Shown in pieces: positions 1-7,642 of a DNA stretch of 64,000 nt. Positions within the stretch are counted from its first letter, which is position 1; each line of letters begins with the position of its first letter. Where the stretch lies: contig JAYTOI010000100.1 in assembly GCA_043747875.1 (NCBI GenBank), positions 1 through 64,000 on the forward strand, in the 5' to 3' direction. The stretch is from CADEED01 sp043747875 (GTDB lineage: Bacteria; Pseudomonadota; Gammaproteobacteria; Steroidobacterales; Steroidobacteraceae). A program made the translations under genes and the position numbers. The notes under the pieces are model-generated. The model did no database searches and had not been told where the DNA came from. It was given only the letters and a program-made list of their open reading frames with translations.

Positions 1-73
1 TGATTGGTGGCATGAGCCAGTCGCCGGCACTGCCGCGCACCGGCTCTCACGAATAGTTTTCTTGAGGTCATCG

Positions 74-997
74 ATGAGCTTTCACATGAAGAACGCCAAC
101 GCGCGCCGTCTGATGCAGGCTGCCGCAATCCCGTTGTCCGCCTTGCTGGCCAACGTTGCGCACGCCGATTGGGGCGGGCTCAACATGCCCAAGGGCGTCA
201 CGATCCTGAGCAAGGAAATCCACTGGCTGCACACGGTCATCCTGATCGTCTGCGTCGTCCTCGCCGTGCTCGTGTTCGGCGCGATGATCTATTCGCTGGT
301 GAAGTTCCGAAAGTCGAAGGGCGCGCAGCCCGACACGACCCTCGTGCACAGCACCAAGGTCGAAATCGTCTGGACCGTCATCCCCATCATGATCCTCGTG
401 GGCATCGCCATCCCGATCGCGAAGACGCTCATCCAGATCGAGGACATGGGCAAGGTCGAGCTCAACATCAAGGTGACGGGCTACCAGTGGAAGTGGGAGT
501 ACGAATACCTCAGCCACGACGTGAGCTTCTTTTCGACGCTGGCGCGCGACAGCAATGAGGCCCGCCAGCTCGGCTCGGGCATCGACCCCGAGACGGTCCC
601 TAACTATTTACTCGAAGTCGACAATCCGCTGGTCATCCCGGCGGGCACCAAGATCCGTTTCCTGCTCACGGCGCAGGACGTCATCCACGCCTGGTGGGTG
701 CCTGATTTCGGCATGAAGAAAGACGCGATCCCGGGCTACGTGAACGAGATCTGGGTCCAGGTCGACGCCGACAAGGTCGGCACCTACCGCGGCGTGTGCG
801 CCGAGCTCTGCGGACGCGATCACGGGTTCATGCCGATCGTCGTCGAGGTGAAGTCGCCCGCGGACTTCGACGCCTGGCTGCGCGCCAAGCAGGCCGAGCA
901 GAAGCTCGCGAACGGCGGCGCCAGCCCGACTGCGCCGGCCGAGCCGTCCGCTCCGGCAACGGTCGCGTCCGCGGCCGCCGCGACGGTCGCCCAGTAA
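74..997 (+). CDS. coxB: Cytochrome c oxidase subunit II
   Basis: This is the copper-A subunit of the aa3-type terminal oxidase, which passes electrons from cytochrome c to subunit I. The 307-residue product has an N-terminal export or membrane signal, two membrane helices (about residues 50-75 and 95-120), then a periplasmic cupredoxin domain. The CuA ligand motif C-A-E-L-C-G-R-D-H-G-F-M is complete (C242, C246, H250, M253). There is no C-terminal CXXCH motif, so this is not a caa3 fusion; the tail is Ala/Pro-rich. I place the start at the ATG at 74 because GAGG lies six bases upstream. A TTG at 62 is in frame but less likely. It is the first gene of the cox cluster. Confidence 0.95.
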   Translation: MSFHMKNANARRLMQAAAIPLSALLANVAHADWGGLNMPKGVTILSKEIHWLHTVILIVCVVLAVLVFGAMIYSLVKFRKSKGAQPDTTLVHSTKVEIVWTVIPIMILVGIAIPIAKTLIQIEDMGKVELNIKVTGYQWKWEYEYLSHDVSFFSTLARDSNEARQLGSGIDPETVPNYLLEVDNPLVIPAGTKIRFLLTAQDVIHAWWVPDFGMKKDAIPGYVNEIWVQVDADKVGTYRGVCAELCGRDHGFMPIVVEVKSPADFDAWLRAKQAEQKLANGGASPTAPAEPSAPATVASAAAATVAQ

Positions 998-1025
998 CCC
1001 TCAGGTTTCAGACGGAAAGTCAGAC

Positions 1026-2648
1026 ATGGCACACGAACACACCGCCGACTCACACGCTCACGCGCACGACGATCATCACGACCACGGCCCGGCCCACGGC
1101 TGGCGACGCTGGGTCTTCGCGACGAATCACAAGGACATCGGCACGATGTACCTGATCTTCGCCTGCATCATGTTCTTCGTCGGCGGATTGATGGCGATGA
1201 TCATCCGCGCCGAGCTCTTCAAGCCCGGCCTGCAGCTCGTGGAACCCGAGTTCTTCAACTCGATGACCACGATGCACGCGCTCATCATGATCTTCGGCGC
1301 GGTCATGCCGGCGTGGACGGGTCTCGCGAACTGGATGATCCCGATGCAGGTGGGCGCGCCCGACATGGCGCTGCCGCGTCTCAACAACTTCTCGTTCTGG
1401 ATCCTGCCGTTCGCGTTCACGCTGCTGCTCGCGACGCTGTTCGTGCCGGGCGGCTCGCCGTCGGGCGGCTGGACGCTGTACCCGCCGTTGTCCTTGCAGG
1501 GCGGCGACGGCCTGCCCATGGCTATTTTTGCCATCCATCTGATGGGAGCCTCGTCGATCCTGGGTTCCATCAATGTCGTCGTCACCATCATGAACATGCG
1601 CGCGCCGGGCGTCGGCCTGCTCAACATGCCGCTGTTCTGCTGGAGCTGGCTGATCACGGCCTATCTATTGATCGCGACCATGCCGGTGCTCGCAGGTGCG
1701 GTGACGATGCTGCTCACCGATCACTTCTTCGGCACCACGTTCTTCTCCGCGTCGGGCGGCGGCGATCCGGTGATGTTCCAGCACATCTTCTGGTTCTTCG
1801 GACACCCCGAGGTGTACATCCTGATCCTGCCGGCCTTCGGCATCATCTCGGAGATCGTCCCGACGTTCTCGCGCAAGCCTTTGTTCGGTTACGACGCGAT
1901 GGTGTACGCCACCGCGGCTATTGCTTTCCTTTCCTTCATCGTGTGGGCGCACCACATGTTCACGGTGGGTATGCCGCTCGCGGGCCAGCTGTTCTTCACG
2001 CTGTCCACGATGATGATTTCCATCCCAACGGGCGTGAAGGTGTTCAACTGGACCGCGACGATGTGGAAGGGCTCGCTGACGTTCGAGACGCCGATGCTGT
2101 TCGCGCTCGCGTTCCTGTTCCTGTTCACCATCGGCGGCTTCTCGGGGCTCATGCTCGCGGTGGTCCCGGCGGACTTCCAGTACCACGACACCTACTTCGT
2201 CGTGGCGCACTTCCACTACGTGCTCGTGCCCGGCGCCATCTTCGCAATCATGGCCGGCGTGTACTACTGGCTGCCGAAGTGGACCGGCAAGATGTACGAC
2301 GAGAAGCTCGGCAAGCTGCACTTCTGGCTGTCGGCGATCTTCGTGAACGTCCTGTTCTTCCCGCAGCACTTCCTCGGACTGGCGGGCATGCAGCGTCGCG
2401 TGCCCGACTACGCCGTGCAGTTCACCGATTGGAACATGGTGTCGTCGCTGGGCGCATTCGGCTTCGGCCTGTCGCAGCTGCTCTTCCCGTACATCATCTG
2501 GAAGTGCGTGAAGGGCGGAGCCAAGGCCACCGACCACGTCTGGGAAGCTTCGCGCGGCCTCGAGTGGGAGCTGTCCTCCCCGCCGCCGTATCACAGCTGG
2601 GATCCGCCGCCATCGCCCGAAATCGTGGTGCGTGGCGTGCAGCACTAA
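1026..2648 (+). CDS. coxA: Cytochrome c oxidase subunit I
   Basis: Catalytic subunit of the aa3 oxidase, carrying heme a and the heme a3-CuB centre that reduces oxygen and pumps protons. The 540-residue product has the usual 12 membrane helices. The motif WFFGHPEVY gives the CuB ligand H260 and the crosslinked Y264. The H309-H310 pair supplies the other CuB ligands. HFHYV in the later helices holds the heme ligands. The first 26 residues are strikingly His-rich, a cytoplasmic extension seen in related oxidases and possibly metal-binding (inference). It starts 28 bases after coxB in the same operon. Confidence 0.97.
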   Translation: MAHEHTADSHAHAHDDHHDHGPAHGWRRWVFATNHKDIGTMYLIFACIMFFVGGLMAMIIRAELFKPGLQLVEPEFFNSMTTMHALIMIFGAVMPAWTGLANWMIPMQVGAPDMALPRLNNFSFWILPFAFTLLLATLFVPGGSPSGGWTLYPPLSLQGGDGLPMAIFAIHLMGASSILGSINVVVTIMNMRAPGVGLLNMPLFCWSWLITAYLLIATMPVLAGAVTMLLTDHFFGTTFFSASGGGDPVMFQHIFWFFGHPEVYILILPAFGIISEIVPTFSRKPLFGYDAMVYATAAIAFLSFIVWAHHMFTVGMPLAGQLFFTLSTMMISIPTGVKVFNWTATMWKGSLTFETPMLFALAFLFLFTIGGFSGLMLAVVPADFQYHDTYFVVAHFHYVLVPGAIFAIMAGVYYWLPKWTGKMYDEKLGKLHFWLSAIFVNVLFFPQHFLGLAGMQRRVPDYAVQFTDWNMVSSLGAFGFGLSQLLFPYIIWKCVKGGAKATDHVWEASRGLEWELSSPPPYHSWDPPPSPEIVVRGVQH

Positions 2649-2654
2649 CCGGAC

Positions 2655-2783
2655 ATGAGCGGGATGACGCCCGAACAGTTGAGCGAGCGGCGCACGCGCG
2701 CGCGGCGCACCGCCATCCTGCTCGGCTGCGTCGCGCTGGCGTTCTACATCGCGTTCATCGTGATGTCGGTGTCGCGAGCCTGA
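2655..2783 (+). CDS. Small single-helix protein of the cox cluster
   Basis: This 42-residue open reading frame begins six bases after the coxA stop and ends four bases before ctaG. It encodes an Arg-rich N-terminus (S-E-R-R-T-R-A-R-R) followed by one hydrophobic helix of about 20 residues. Small single-helix proteins at this exact position, between subunit I and CtaG, are common in proteobacterial oxidase operons and are thought to help assembly. The position, the packing and the membrane topology support a real gene. No catalytic motif is expected or seen. Confidence 0.75.
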   Translation: MSGMTPEQLSERRTRARRTAILLGCVALAFYIAFIVMSVSRA

Positions 2784-2787
2784 TCGC

Positions 2788-3342
2788 ATGACCGAAGCGG
2801 ATCGCAAAGCAAAGGAGAACCGCACGCTCACGCTCAAGCTGGGCGGCATCGCGCTCGGTGCCTTCGCGTTCGGCTTCGCGTTGATCCCGCTGTACGACGT
2901 GCTCTGCGATCTGACCGGTTACGGAAATCAGCGCGCGCTCGCCGAGGCGCGTCAGGTCGAAGAACATCCGGACGACACGCGCACGATCACCATCGATTTC
3001 GTGGCGGACCTGCCGTCGGTGGGCAGCTGGGAATTCCGCCCGCTCGTGGCCTCGATGGAAGTGCATCCGGGCCGGCTCTATAGAACCGAATTCGTCGCGC
3101 ACAATCTGACTGGTCATGTGACCACCGCGCAGGCCGTGCCGAACATCGCGCCGGGCCGCGCGGCGGGCTATTTCAGCAAGACCGAGTGTTTCTGTTTCAC
3201 GCCGCAGAAATTCGCGGTGGACGAGCAGCGCGTGCTGCCCGTGCGCTTCGTAGTCGACCCTGCGCTGCCGCGCTCAGTCGATCGCATCACGCTTTCCTAT
3301 ACTTTCTATGACGAGTCCACGCGCGTGGGCTCATTGAACTAG
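2788..3342 (+). CDS. ctaG: Cytochrome c oxidase assembly protein CtaG/Cox11
   Basis: Copper chaperone that delivers CuB to subunit I. The 184-residue product has a short cytoplasmic N-terminus, one membrane helix (about residues 17-37) and a periplasmic immunoglobulin-like domain. The diagnostic copper-binding segment T-E-C-F-C-F-T-P-Q is present near residue 130. The length is typical for Cox11. It lies four bases downstream of the small membrane protein gene and 17 bases before coxC, in the usual order coxB-coxA-small-ctaG-coxC. Confidence 0.95.
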   Translation: MTEADRKAKENRTLTLKLGGIALGAFAFGFALIPLYDVLCDLTGYGNQRALAEARQVEEHPDDTRTITIDFVADLPSVGSWEFRPLVASMEVHPGRLYRTEFVAHNLTGHVTTAQAVPNIAPGRAAGYFSKTECFCFTPQKFAVDEQRVLPVRFVVDPALPRSVDRITLSYTFYDESTRVGSLN

Positions 3343-3359
3343 CAACCAGGATTTCATTC

Positions 3360-4247
3360 ATGGCAAACGTTCACGCACCCGCCGGCGACAAGTATTACGT
3401 CCCTCACTCCAGCCATTGGCCGATCGTCGGCTCGGCGGCGTTCTTCACGCTGCTGCTGGGCGCCATCGCGCTGCTCAACGAGTGGCTGCCCGGGTGGGCC
3501 ATGCTGCCGGGCTTCGCGCTCGTCGTCTTCATGTTCATCGGCTGGTTCAGAACCGTCATCGGCGAGAACCAGAGCGGCGTCTATGGCATGGCCGTCGACC
3601 GCTCGTTCCGCATGGGGATGATGTGGTTCATCTTCTCCGAGGTCATGTTCTTCGCCGCATTCTTCGGCGCGCTGTTCTACGCGCGCGTGCTGTCGGTGCC
3701 GTGGCTCGGCGGCGAAGGCACCAAGGTCATCGGCAACGAGCTGCTGCATCCGTTGTTCGAGAACGCCTGGCCGACCAACGGTCCGGACCTCGTCGGCCCG
3801 CGCGATAATGGCTCGTTCGAGATCATTCCCGCGTTCGGCCTGCCCGCGATCAACACCATCATCCTGCTGCTGTCCGGCGTCACCGTGACCATCGCGCACC
3901 ACGCGCTGCGCGCCGGCAAGCGCGGCTTGCTCAACGTCTTCCTGGCGGCCACCTTCCTGCTCGGCTTCCTGTTCGTCTATCTACAGGCGATGGAATACGG
4001 CGAGGCGTACACACACCTCGGCCTGCAGCTCGGCACCGGCATCTACGGCTCGACGTTCTTCATGCTCACGGGCTTCCACGGCTTCCACGTGACGCTGGGC
4101 GCCATCATGCTGCTGTGCATCTGGCTGCGCACGATGAAGGGCCACTTCACGCCGGAGCGGCACTTCGCGTTCGAGGCGGTGGCCTGGTACTGGCACTTCG
4201 TCGACGTGGTGTGGCTCGGCCTGTTCGTCTTCGTCTACTGGATCTGA
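3360..4247 (+). CDS. coxC: Cytochrome c oxidase subunit III
   Basis: Third core subunit of the aa3 oxidase, with seven predicted membrane helices in 295 residues. It stabilises subunit I and is thought to help keep its proton uptake path working. Visible family features include the early G-M-M-W-F-I-F-S-E-V-M-F-F helix and the conserved G-F-H-G-F-H-V pair of histidines near residue 240, followed by W-Y-W-H-F-V-D-V-V-W near the C-terminus. An AGGA motif precedes the ATG. It is the last structural gene here and is followed by a strong hairpin. The assembly genes that often follow are about 16 kb away. Confidence 0.96.
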   Translation: MANVHAPAGDKYYVPHSSHWPIVGSAAFFTLLLGAIALLNEWLPGWAMLPGFALVVFMFIGWFRTVIGENQSGVYGMAVDRSFRMGMMWFIFSEVMFFAAFFGALFYARVLSVPWLGGEGTKVIGNELLHPLFENAWPTNGPDLVGPRDNGSFEIIPAFGLPAINTIILLLSGVTVTIAHHALRAGKRGLLNVFLAATFLLGFLFVYLQAMEYGEAYTHLGLQLGTGIYGSTFFMLTGFHGFHVTLGAIMLLCIWLRTMKGHFTPERHFAFEAVAWYWHFVDVVWLGLFVFVYWI

Positions 4248-4263
4248 TCCTCACGCCATGATC

Positions 4264-4300
4264 CATCGGCCGGTCCATCTACTCGGTTGACCGGCCGATG
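4264..4300 (+). terminator. Stem-loop after coxC
   Basis: A perfect 12-base-pair inverted repeat (arms 4264-4275 and 4289-4300, core CGGCCGGTC/GACCGGCCG) with a 13-base loop lies just past the coxC stop. No T-run follows, so it may be a Rho-assisted terminator or an RNA-stabilising hairpin. The right arm contains the ATG proposed for the next gene. Confidence 0.5.
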
Positions 4301-5374
4301 ATCGGTCCAAAGACGTCCACGCTGGTCGTCGCCGGGTTCGCATCCGCGCTCAGCTTCGCGGGTGCCGTGGCCTTCCTCGTCCGCACCTTCAGCGCGCTGC
4401 CGGCGCGTGTCGTGGCAACCGACGTACGGCCTCAGCCACCGAAGGCCGAACAGCAGGACTACGCGAACGTGCTCAAATGGGAGCCCGCCACGCGCGAGCA
4501 CGAGCCGCGCGAGTTGCTTCCGAATGATCGCCGCTCCATCGAGGCCGACGTGCTGACACGCGACCTCCAGGCTCGGCCAACTCCGTCCTCTCCGCGCACG
4601 CGCGTCGACGGGAGGTTCTGGGAGCAGAAACTCTGGGTGACGGATGATTTCCAGGATTTCCTATCCGAGGTCAATCAGACCGCAAACTCCAGGGACGGCG
4701 GGGCGCAGTACGCCATCTATCGGGCGCTGGCCTACTGCACCGATGGCGCTCGCGCGACGCAGCCGGATCCGCAGCGCCACGCGCGTTGCGATCGGATCCT
4801 GAAATCCCATGAGAATCTGCATCTCGTTCCCGGCAGGTTTCTCGAGCAGGCCGTGGCGGCCGGCTATCCGCGCGCCATCGCCAGGCAGGCCTTGCTCGAT
4901 ATCGAACTGCAGGAGAAGCAGGAGCCCATCGTCGAGCGGGAGCAAAGCCGGGCGCAAGCAGAGGCGCGACTCATCAAGGCGCTCAACTCCAATGACGCCG
5001 CCGTAACCTGGGACGTGGCCGCCCACATCGATTCGCTGTATGCCTCCGACCCGCGCGCCGAGCGCGCGGCGTGGGTGTGGCGCCTCGCTGCGTGCAATCA
5101 GGAAGATAGTTGCGGTGCCAAAGCAACCGCGCTGGATGGCCTGTGCGAGCAGGACCACGATTGCGGCCAGGGCGAGTCCGCACGCGAATACATCCGACGC
5201 AAGTCCGGCGAGCTCGCCTCACTATTCGCGCGCGCGCGCGCAATATCGGACCGGCTGCGTGCCGGCACGCTCGACGCACAAGCATTCGACGCCACGGTAT
5301 CCAGCCTGCCGGAACCGCCCAACCGCGCCGGCAGCGCCGGCAGCGCGGCGAAGTTGGACGTGGAGCCGCCCTGA
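4298..5374 (+). CDS. Unclassified membrane-anchored protein
   Basis: I do not recognise this 358-residue protein. It starts with a hydrophobic segment (about residues 7-28) that looks like an uncleaved signal anchor. A Pro/Arg-rich linker follows, then a mostly helical charged domain with scattered cysteines between about residues 270 and 295 (A-C-N-Q-E-D-S-C-G and C-E-Q-D-H-D-C-G). The cysteines suggest a periplasmic, disulphide-containing domain. The only reasonable start is the ATG at 4298, inside the right arm of the hairpin after coxC, so translation may be restrained. Nothing links it functionally to the oxidase beyond position. Confidence 0.6.
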   Translation: MIGPKTSTLVVAGFASALSFAGAVAFLVRTFSALPARVVATDVRPQPPKAEQQDYANVLKWEPATREHEPRELLPNDRRSIEADVLTRDLQARPTPSSPRTRVDGRFWEQKLWVTDDFQDFLSEVNQTANSRDGGAQYAIYRALAYCTDGARATQPDPQRHARCDRILKSHENLHLVPGRFLEQAVAAGYPRAIARQALLDIELQEKQEPIVEREQSRAQAEARLIKALNSNDAAVTWDVAAHIDSLYASDPRAERAAWVWRLAACNQEDSCGAKATALDGLCEQDHDCGQGESAREYIRRKSGELASLFARARAISDRLRAGTLDAQAFDATVSSLPEPPNRAGSAGSAAKLDVEPP

Positions 5375-5401
5375 GCGACTGCGGCGAGCGCTGCTCGTTT
5401 G

Positions 5402-5842
5402 CTACTCGTGCTGATTGATCAGTGTCACCGAGAGATCCTCGAGCGTCTCCCCGTGCACCTCGGCGACGACGCCTTTGCGCCCGTGCACCTCGTCCCAGGC
5501 CGCTGCGACCAATTGCGCGCAGGCCTTCGCCGCCGCATGGTCGATGTCCGCGTGCTGCAGAAGCCGGGAAATGGGCAGCGCGTTCATCACGCGCTGGATT
5601 TCGCGGCCGCCCGGCAGCTTCGATTTCCATAGCGCGTACGTGTCTTCGTCGAAGGAATCCGCGAAGAAGACGTGCCCTTCCACCTCCAGCACCTCACGGA
5701 AGAACACCGCGGCGTAGCCGAACAACTGATCCGGCGTGGCAGTGAACGCGGCGTAGTCGAGCAGCGAGACCGGCTCGTCCTCGCCTTCTTTCCAGGATTG
5801 GAAATCGCTCAATGCCAGCAGCTGTTTGTCGGTGAATCTCAT
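5402..5842 (-). CDS. Unclassified acidic cytoplasmic protein
   Basis: This 146-residue acidic protein has no signal peptide or membrane helix and is not one I recognise. It has the feel of a compact globular domain, beginning M-R-F-T-D-K-Q-L-L-A-L-S-D-F-Q and ending with an Asp/Glu-rich helix. It is convergent with the preceding gene (28 bases between stops) and divergent from the secreted protein at 6018. Codon use matches the neighbours, which supports a real gene. No function can be assigned. Confidence 0.6.
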   Translation of the reverse strand: MRFTDKQLLALSDFQSWKEGEDEPVSLLDYAAFTATPDQLFGYAAVFFREVLEVEGHVFFADSFDEDTYALWKSKLPGGREIQRVMNALPISRLLQHADIDHAAAKACAQLVAAAWDEVHGRKGVVAEVHGETLEDLSVTLINQHE

Positions 5843-6017
5843 CGCGCTCCTTCATCAGGTGGGCTCGGGCTGGCATGGCGGACCGCTGCCACGACGCCGC
5901 GAGGCCTATCTTCTTCGATCGGCATCCGCCAGGTCTTGTGCTCGATGCGGGCGCTGCCTAGAGTGGAGCCCCGGGTCGCGGCCGCACGGAATGCGGCAAA
6001 GTGTAAAGGAGTGCACC

Positions 6018-7358
6018 ATGACGACTGTTTCGTTCCCACGTTCGATTCGCAACGCTGTGCCGGCTGCGGCACTTCTGCTCGTTTCCCAGGCCGTTCTCGC
6101 GCAATCGTATGTCGAGGCGACGCCCGGGTCCGGTGGTGTCACCGCCAGCACGCACGACGGCAACGTGCCCGCGAACACCGTCGACAACAATCTCGGCACG
6201 CGCTGGTCCGCGGAAGGCGATGGGCAGTGGATCGCCTACGACCTCGGCAGCGTGCGCACGGTCGGTTACGCCCGTATTGCCGTGTACCTGGGCAATCAAC
6301 GCCGCAACGTGTTCGACCTGCAGACCTCCGGCAACGGCACGTCGTGGACCACGATCTGGAGCGCGGAGAGCAGCGGCACCACCACCGCCGAACAGACCTA
6401 CGATTTCCCCGACGTGCAGACGCGCTACATCCGCTATCTCGGACACCGCAACAGCGTCAACAACTGGAACAGCGTCACGGAAGTGAGCATCTTCGCGACG
6501 CCGGCGACCACACCGCCGCCGCCGCCCCCGCCACCGCCACCGCCGGGTGGCAACGACCAGTTCGGCGTCAAGATGCTGAACCCCACGCTCAGCGGCGGCA
6601 AATCGTGGTTCGCGAAGTGGAACAGCAATCCGCGCACGTTCACGGGCATCGACCCGAACGATCCGTGGTTCAACGCCAATCACGGCGATGCCACCTATCG
6701 CACCACCGGCGATGGCGTGCTGCGCATCTCGGGCGCCGTGCCGCGCATGTATGTCCACGATCCGGCGAAGGCCAATCAGTGGCGCAACGTCGAGATCACC
6801 ATGTACTTCCAGCGCGTCGCCGACAGCGGCACCGCATACGGTGGCATGGTCGCCATCGCACGGTCGAATCACGGCACGACGGGCAGTGAGAACGTGGACA
6901 AGTGCGACACGCGCGGCATCGGCGCGCGCATGCGCTACGACGGCCACATCGACTTTGAGAAGGAGACTAACCACCCGTCGTCCACCGCCATCCTCAACAA
7001 AACGCAGTTCTCGGGCGGCATGCCGCGCAACACGTGGATCGGTTACAAGCACGTGGTGTACGACCTGCCGAACGGCAACGTGAAGCAGGAGCTGTGGATC
7101 GACCAGACCGGCGGCACGAATGGCGGCACCTGGATCAAGTTGAACGAAGTCATCGATACCGGCACGAATTTCGGCAGCGGCGCCAGCGCATGCAAGGCGG
7201 GCGTCGATCCGGCGCTGCGGCTCACGGCCGCGCCGACCCGCACCGGTTCCGAGTCGGGCAAGCCGAACATCACGGTCTACTTCCGCAGCGACAACGTCGG
7301 CACGGACGGCCTGCTGTATCGCTGGGGCAGCGTGCGGGAGATCGCAGCGCCGCAGTGA
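6018..7358 (+). CDS. Secreted discoidin-domain (F5/8 type C) protein
   Basis: Exported protein of 446 residues, probably carbohydrate-binding. A Sec signal peptide (about residues 1-30, cleaved near V-L-A-Q) is followed by an F5/8 type C domain (about 33-155) with the typical N-T-V-D-N-N-L-G-T-R-W-S motif. A pure polyproline linker (about 160-173) leads to a roughly 270-residue C-terminal domain rich in beta-strand pattern and Gly/Asn/Trp. That domain resembles the jelly-roll folds of polysaccharide lyases or glycan-binding proteins, but I could not assign a family. The start at 6018 is chosen because GGAG precedes it and the signal peptide follows immediately; longer readings lack a signal. 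It stands alone, divergent from the minus-strand gene upstream. Confidence 0.75.
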   Translation: MTTVSFPRSIRNAVPAAALLLVSQAVLAQSYVEATPGSGGVTASTHDGNVPANTVDNNLGTRWSAEGDGQWIAYDLGSVRTVGYARIAVYLGNQRRNVFDLQTSGNGTSWTTIWSAESSGTTTAEQTYDFPDVQTRYIRYLGHRNSVNNWNSVTEVSIFATPATTPPPPPPPPPPPGGNDQFGVKMLNPTLSGGKSWFAKWNSNPRTFTGIDPNDPWFNANHGDATYRTTGDGVLRISGAVPRMYVHDPAKANQWRNVEITMYFQRVADSGTAYGGMVAIARSNHGTTGSENVDKCDTRGIGARMRYDGHIDFEKETNHPSSTAILNKTQFSGGMPRNTWIGYKHVVYDLPNGNVKQELWIDQTGGTNGGTWIKLNEVIDTGTNFGSGASACKAGVDPALRLTAAPTRTGSESGKPNITVYFRSDNVGTDGLLYRWGSVREIAAPQ

Positions 7359-7373
7359 CGCTCGAGATTCCCC

Positions 7374-7398
7374 GGGGTCGATTCTTAGGGGTCGATTC
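7374..7398 (+). repeat. Tandem 11-base direct repeat upstream of the leu leader
   Basis: The word GGGGTCGATTC occurs at 7374-7384 and again at 7388-7398, separated by three bases and flanked by CCCCGGGG-type palindromes. It lies 60-80 bases upstream of the leader ATG, where an operator or promoter element could sit. It could also be a chance local duplication. Confidence 0.4.
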
Positions 7399-7456
7399 CC
7401 GGGGCGTGGCCGCGATGCGCGTTGTCTCGCGGGCGCGTCTGAGGTAGTTTCAGCGC

Positions 7457-7543
7457 ATGACCTCTTTCGAGCGAAGCACCGAACCGACCGCCTGCGCACC
7501 GCGCGGCTCGCTTCTGCTCGGCCTCCTGCTTCTTGCGGCTTAG
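7457..7543 (+). CDS. leuL: Leucine-rich leader peptide of leuA
   Basis: A 28-codon open reading frame, ATG at 7457 to TAG at 7543, encodes a peptide with the run L-L-L-G-L-L-L-L just before its end (codons CTT CTG CTC GGC CTC CTG CTT CTT). It sits about 100 bases upstream of leuA. Short peptides with consecutive leucine codons ahead of leu biosynthesis genes are the hallmark of leucine-responsive ribosome-stalling attenuators. The run of seven leucines in eight codons is far beyond chance. Its product needs no function; the act of translating it is the sensor. Confidence 0.8.
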   Translation: MTSFERSTEPTACAPRGSLLLGLLLLAA

Positions 7544-7615
7544 CCGCAACCAACCACGCGCCACCCGTCGGCGCTGACAAGACGGGAACCCCAAACCACT
7601 CCGCCCACCGCGGAG
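7533..7615 (+). promoter_or_regulatory. leuA attenuator RNA structures
   Basis: Several alternative stems follow the Leu codons. TTGCGGC/GCCGCAA (7533-7539 with 7543-7549) covers the leader stop. GCGCC/GGCGC (7558-7562 with 7570-7574) is mutually exclusive with CCCGTC/GACGGG (7564-7569 with 7581-7586). CTCCGC/GCGGAG (7599-7604 with 7610-7615) lies just before leuA. No T-run follows, so control may be translational or Rho-dependent rather than by a classical intrinsic terminator (inference). Confidence 0.6.
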
Positions 7616-7642
7616 AAGTCGCGTCCCGCACGAGTGCAGAAC

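Noticed and set aside
5958..7631. Minus-strand frame opposite the discoidin protein and the leu leader
   Set aside because: Shadow frame; the plus strand has a signal peptide, domain motifs and a ribosome site.
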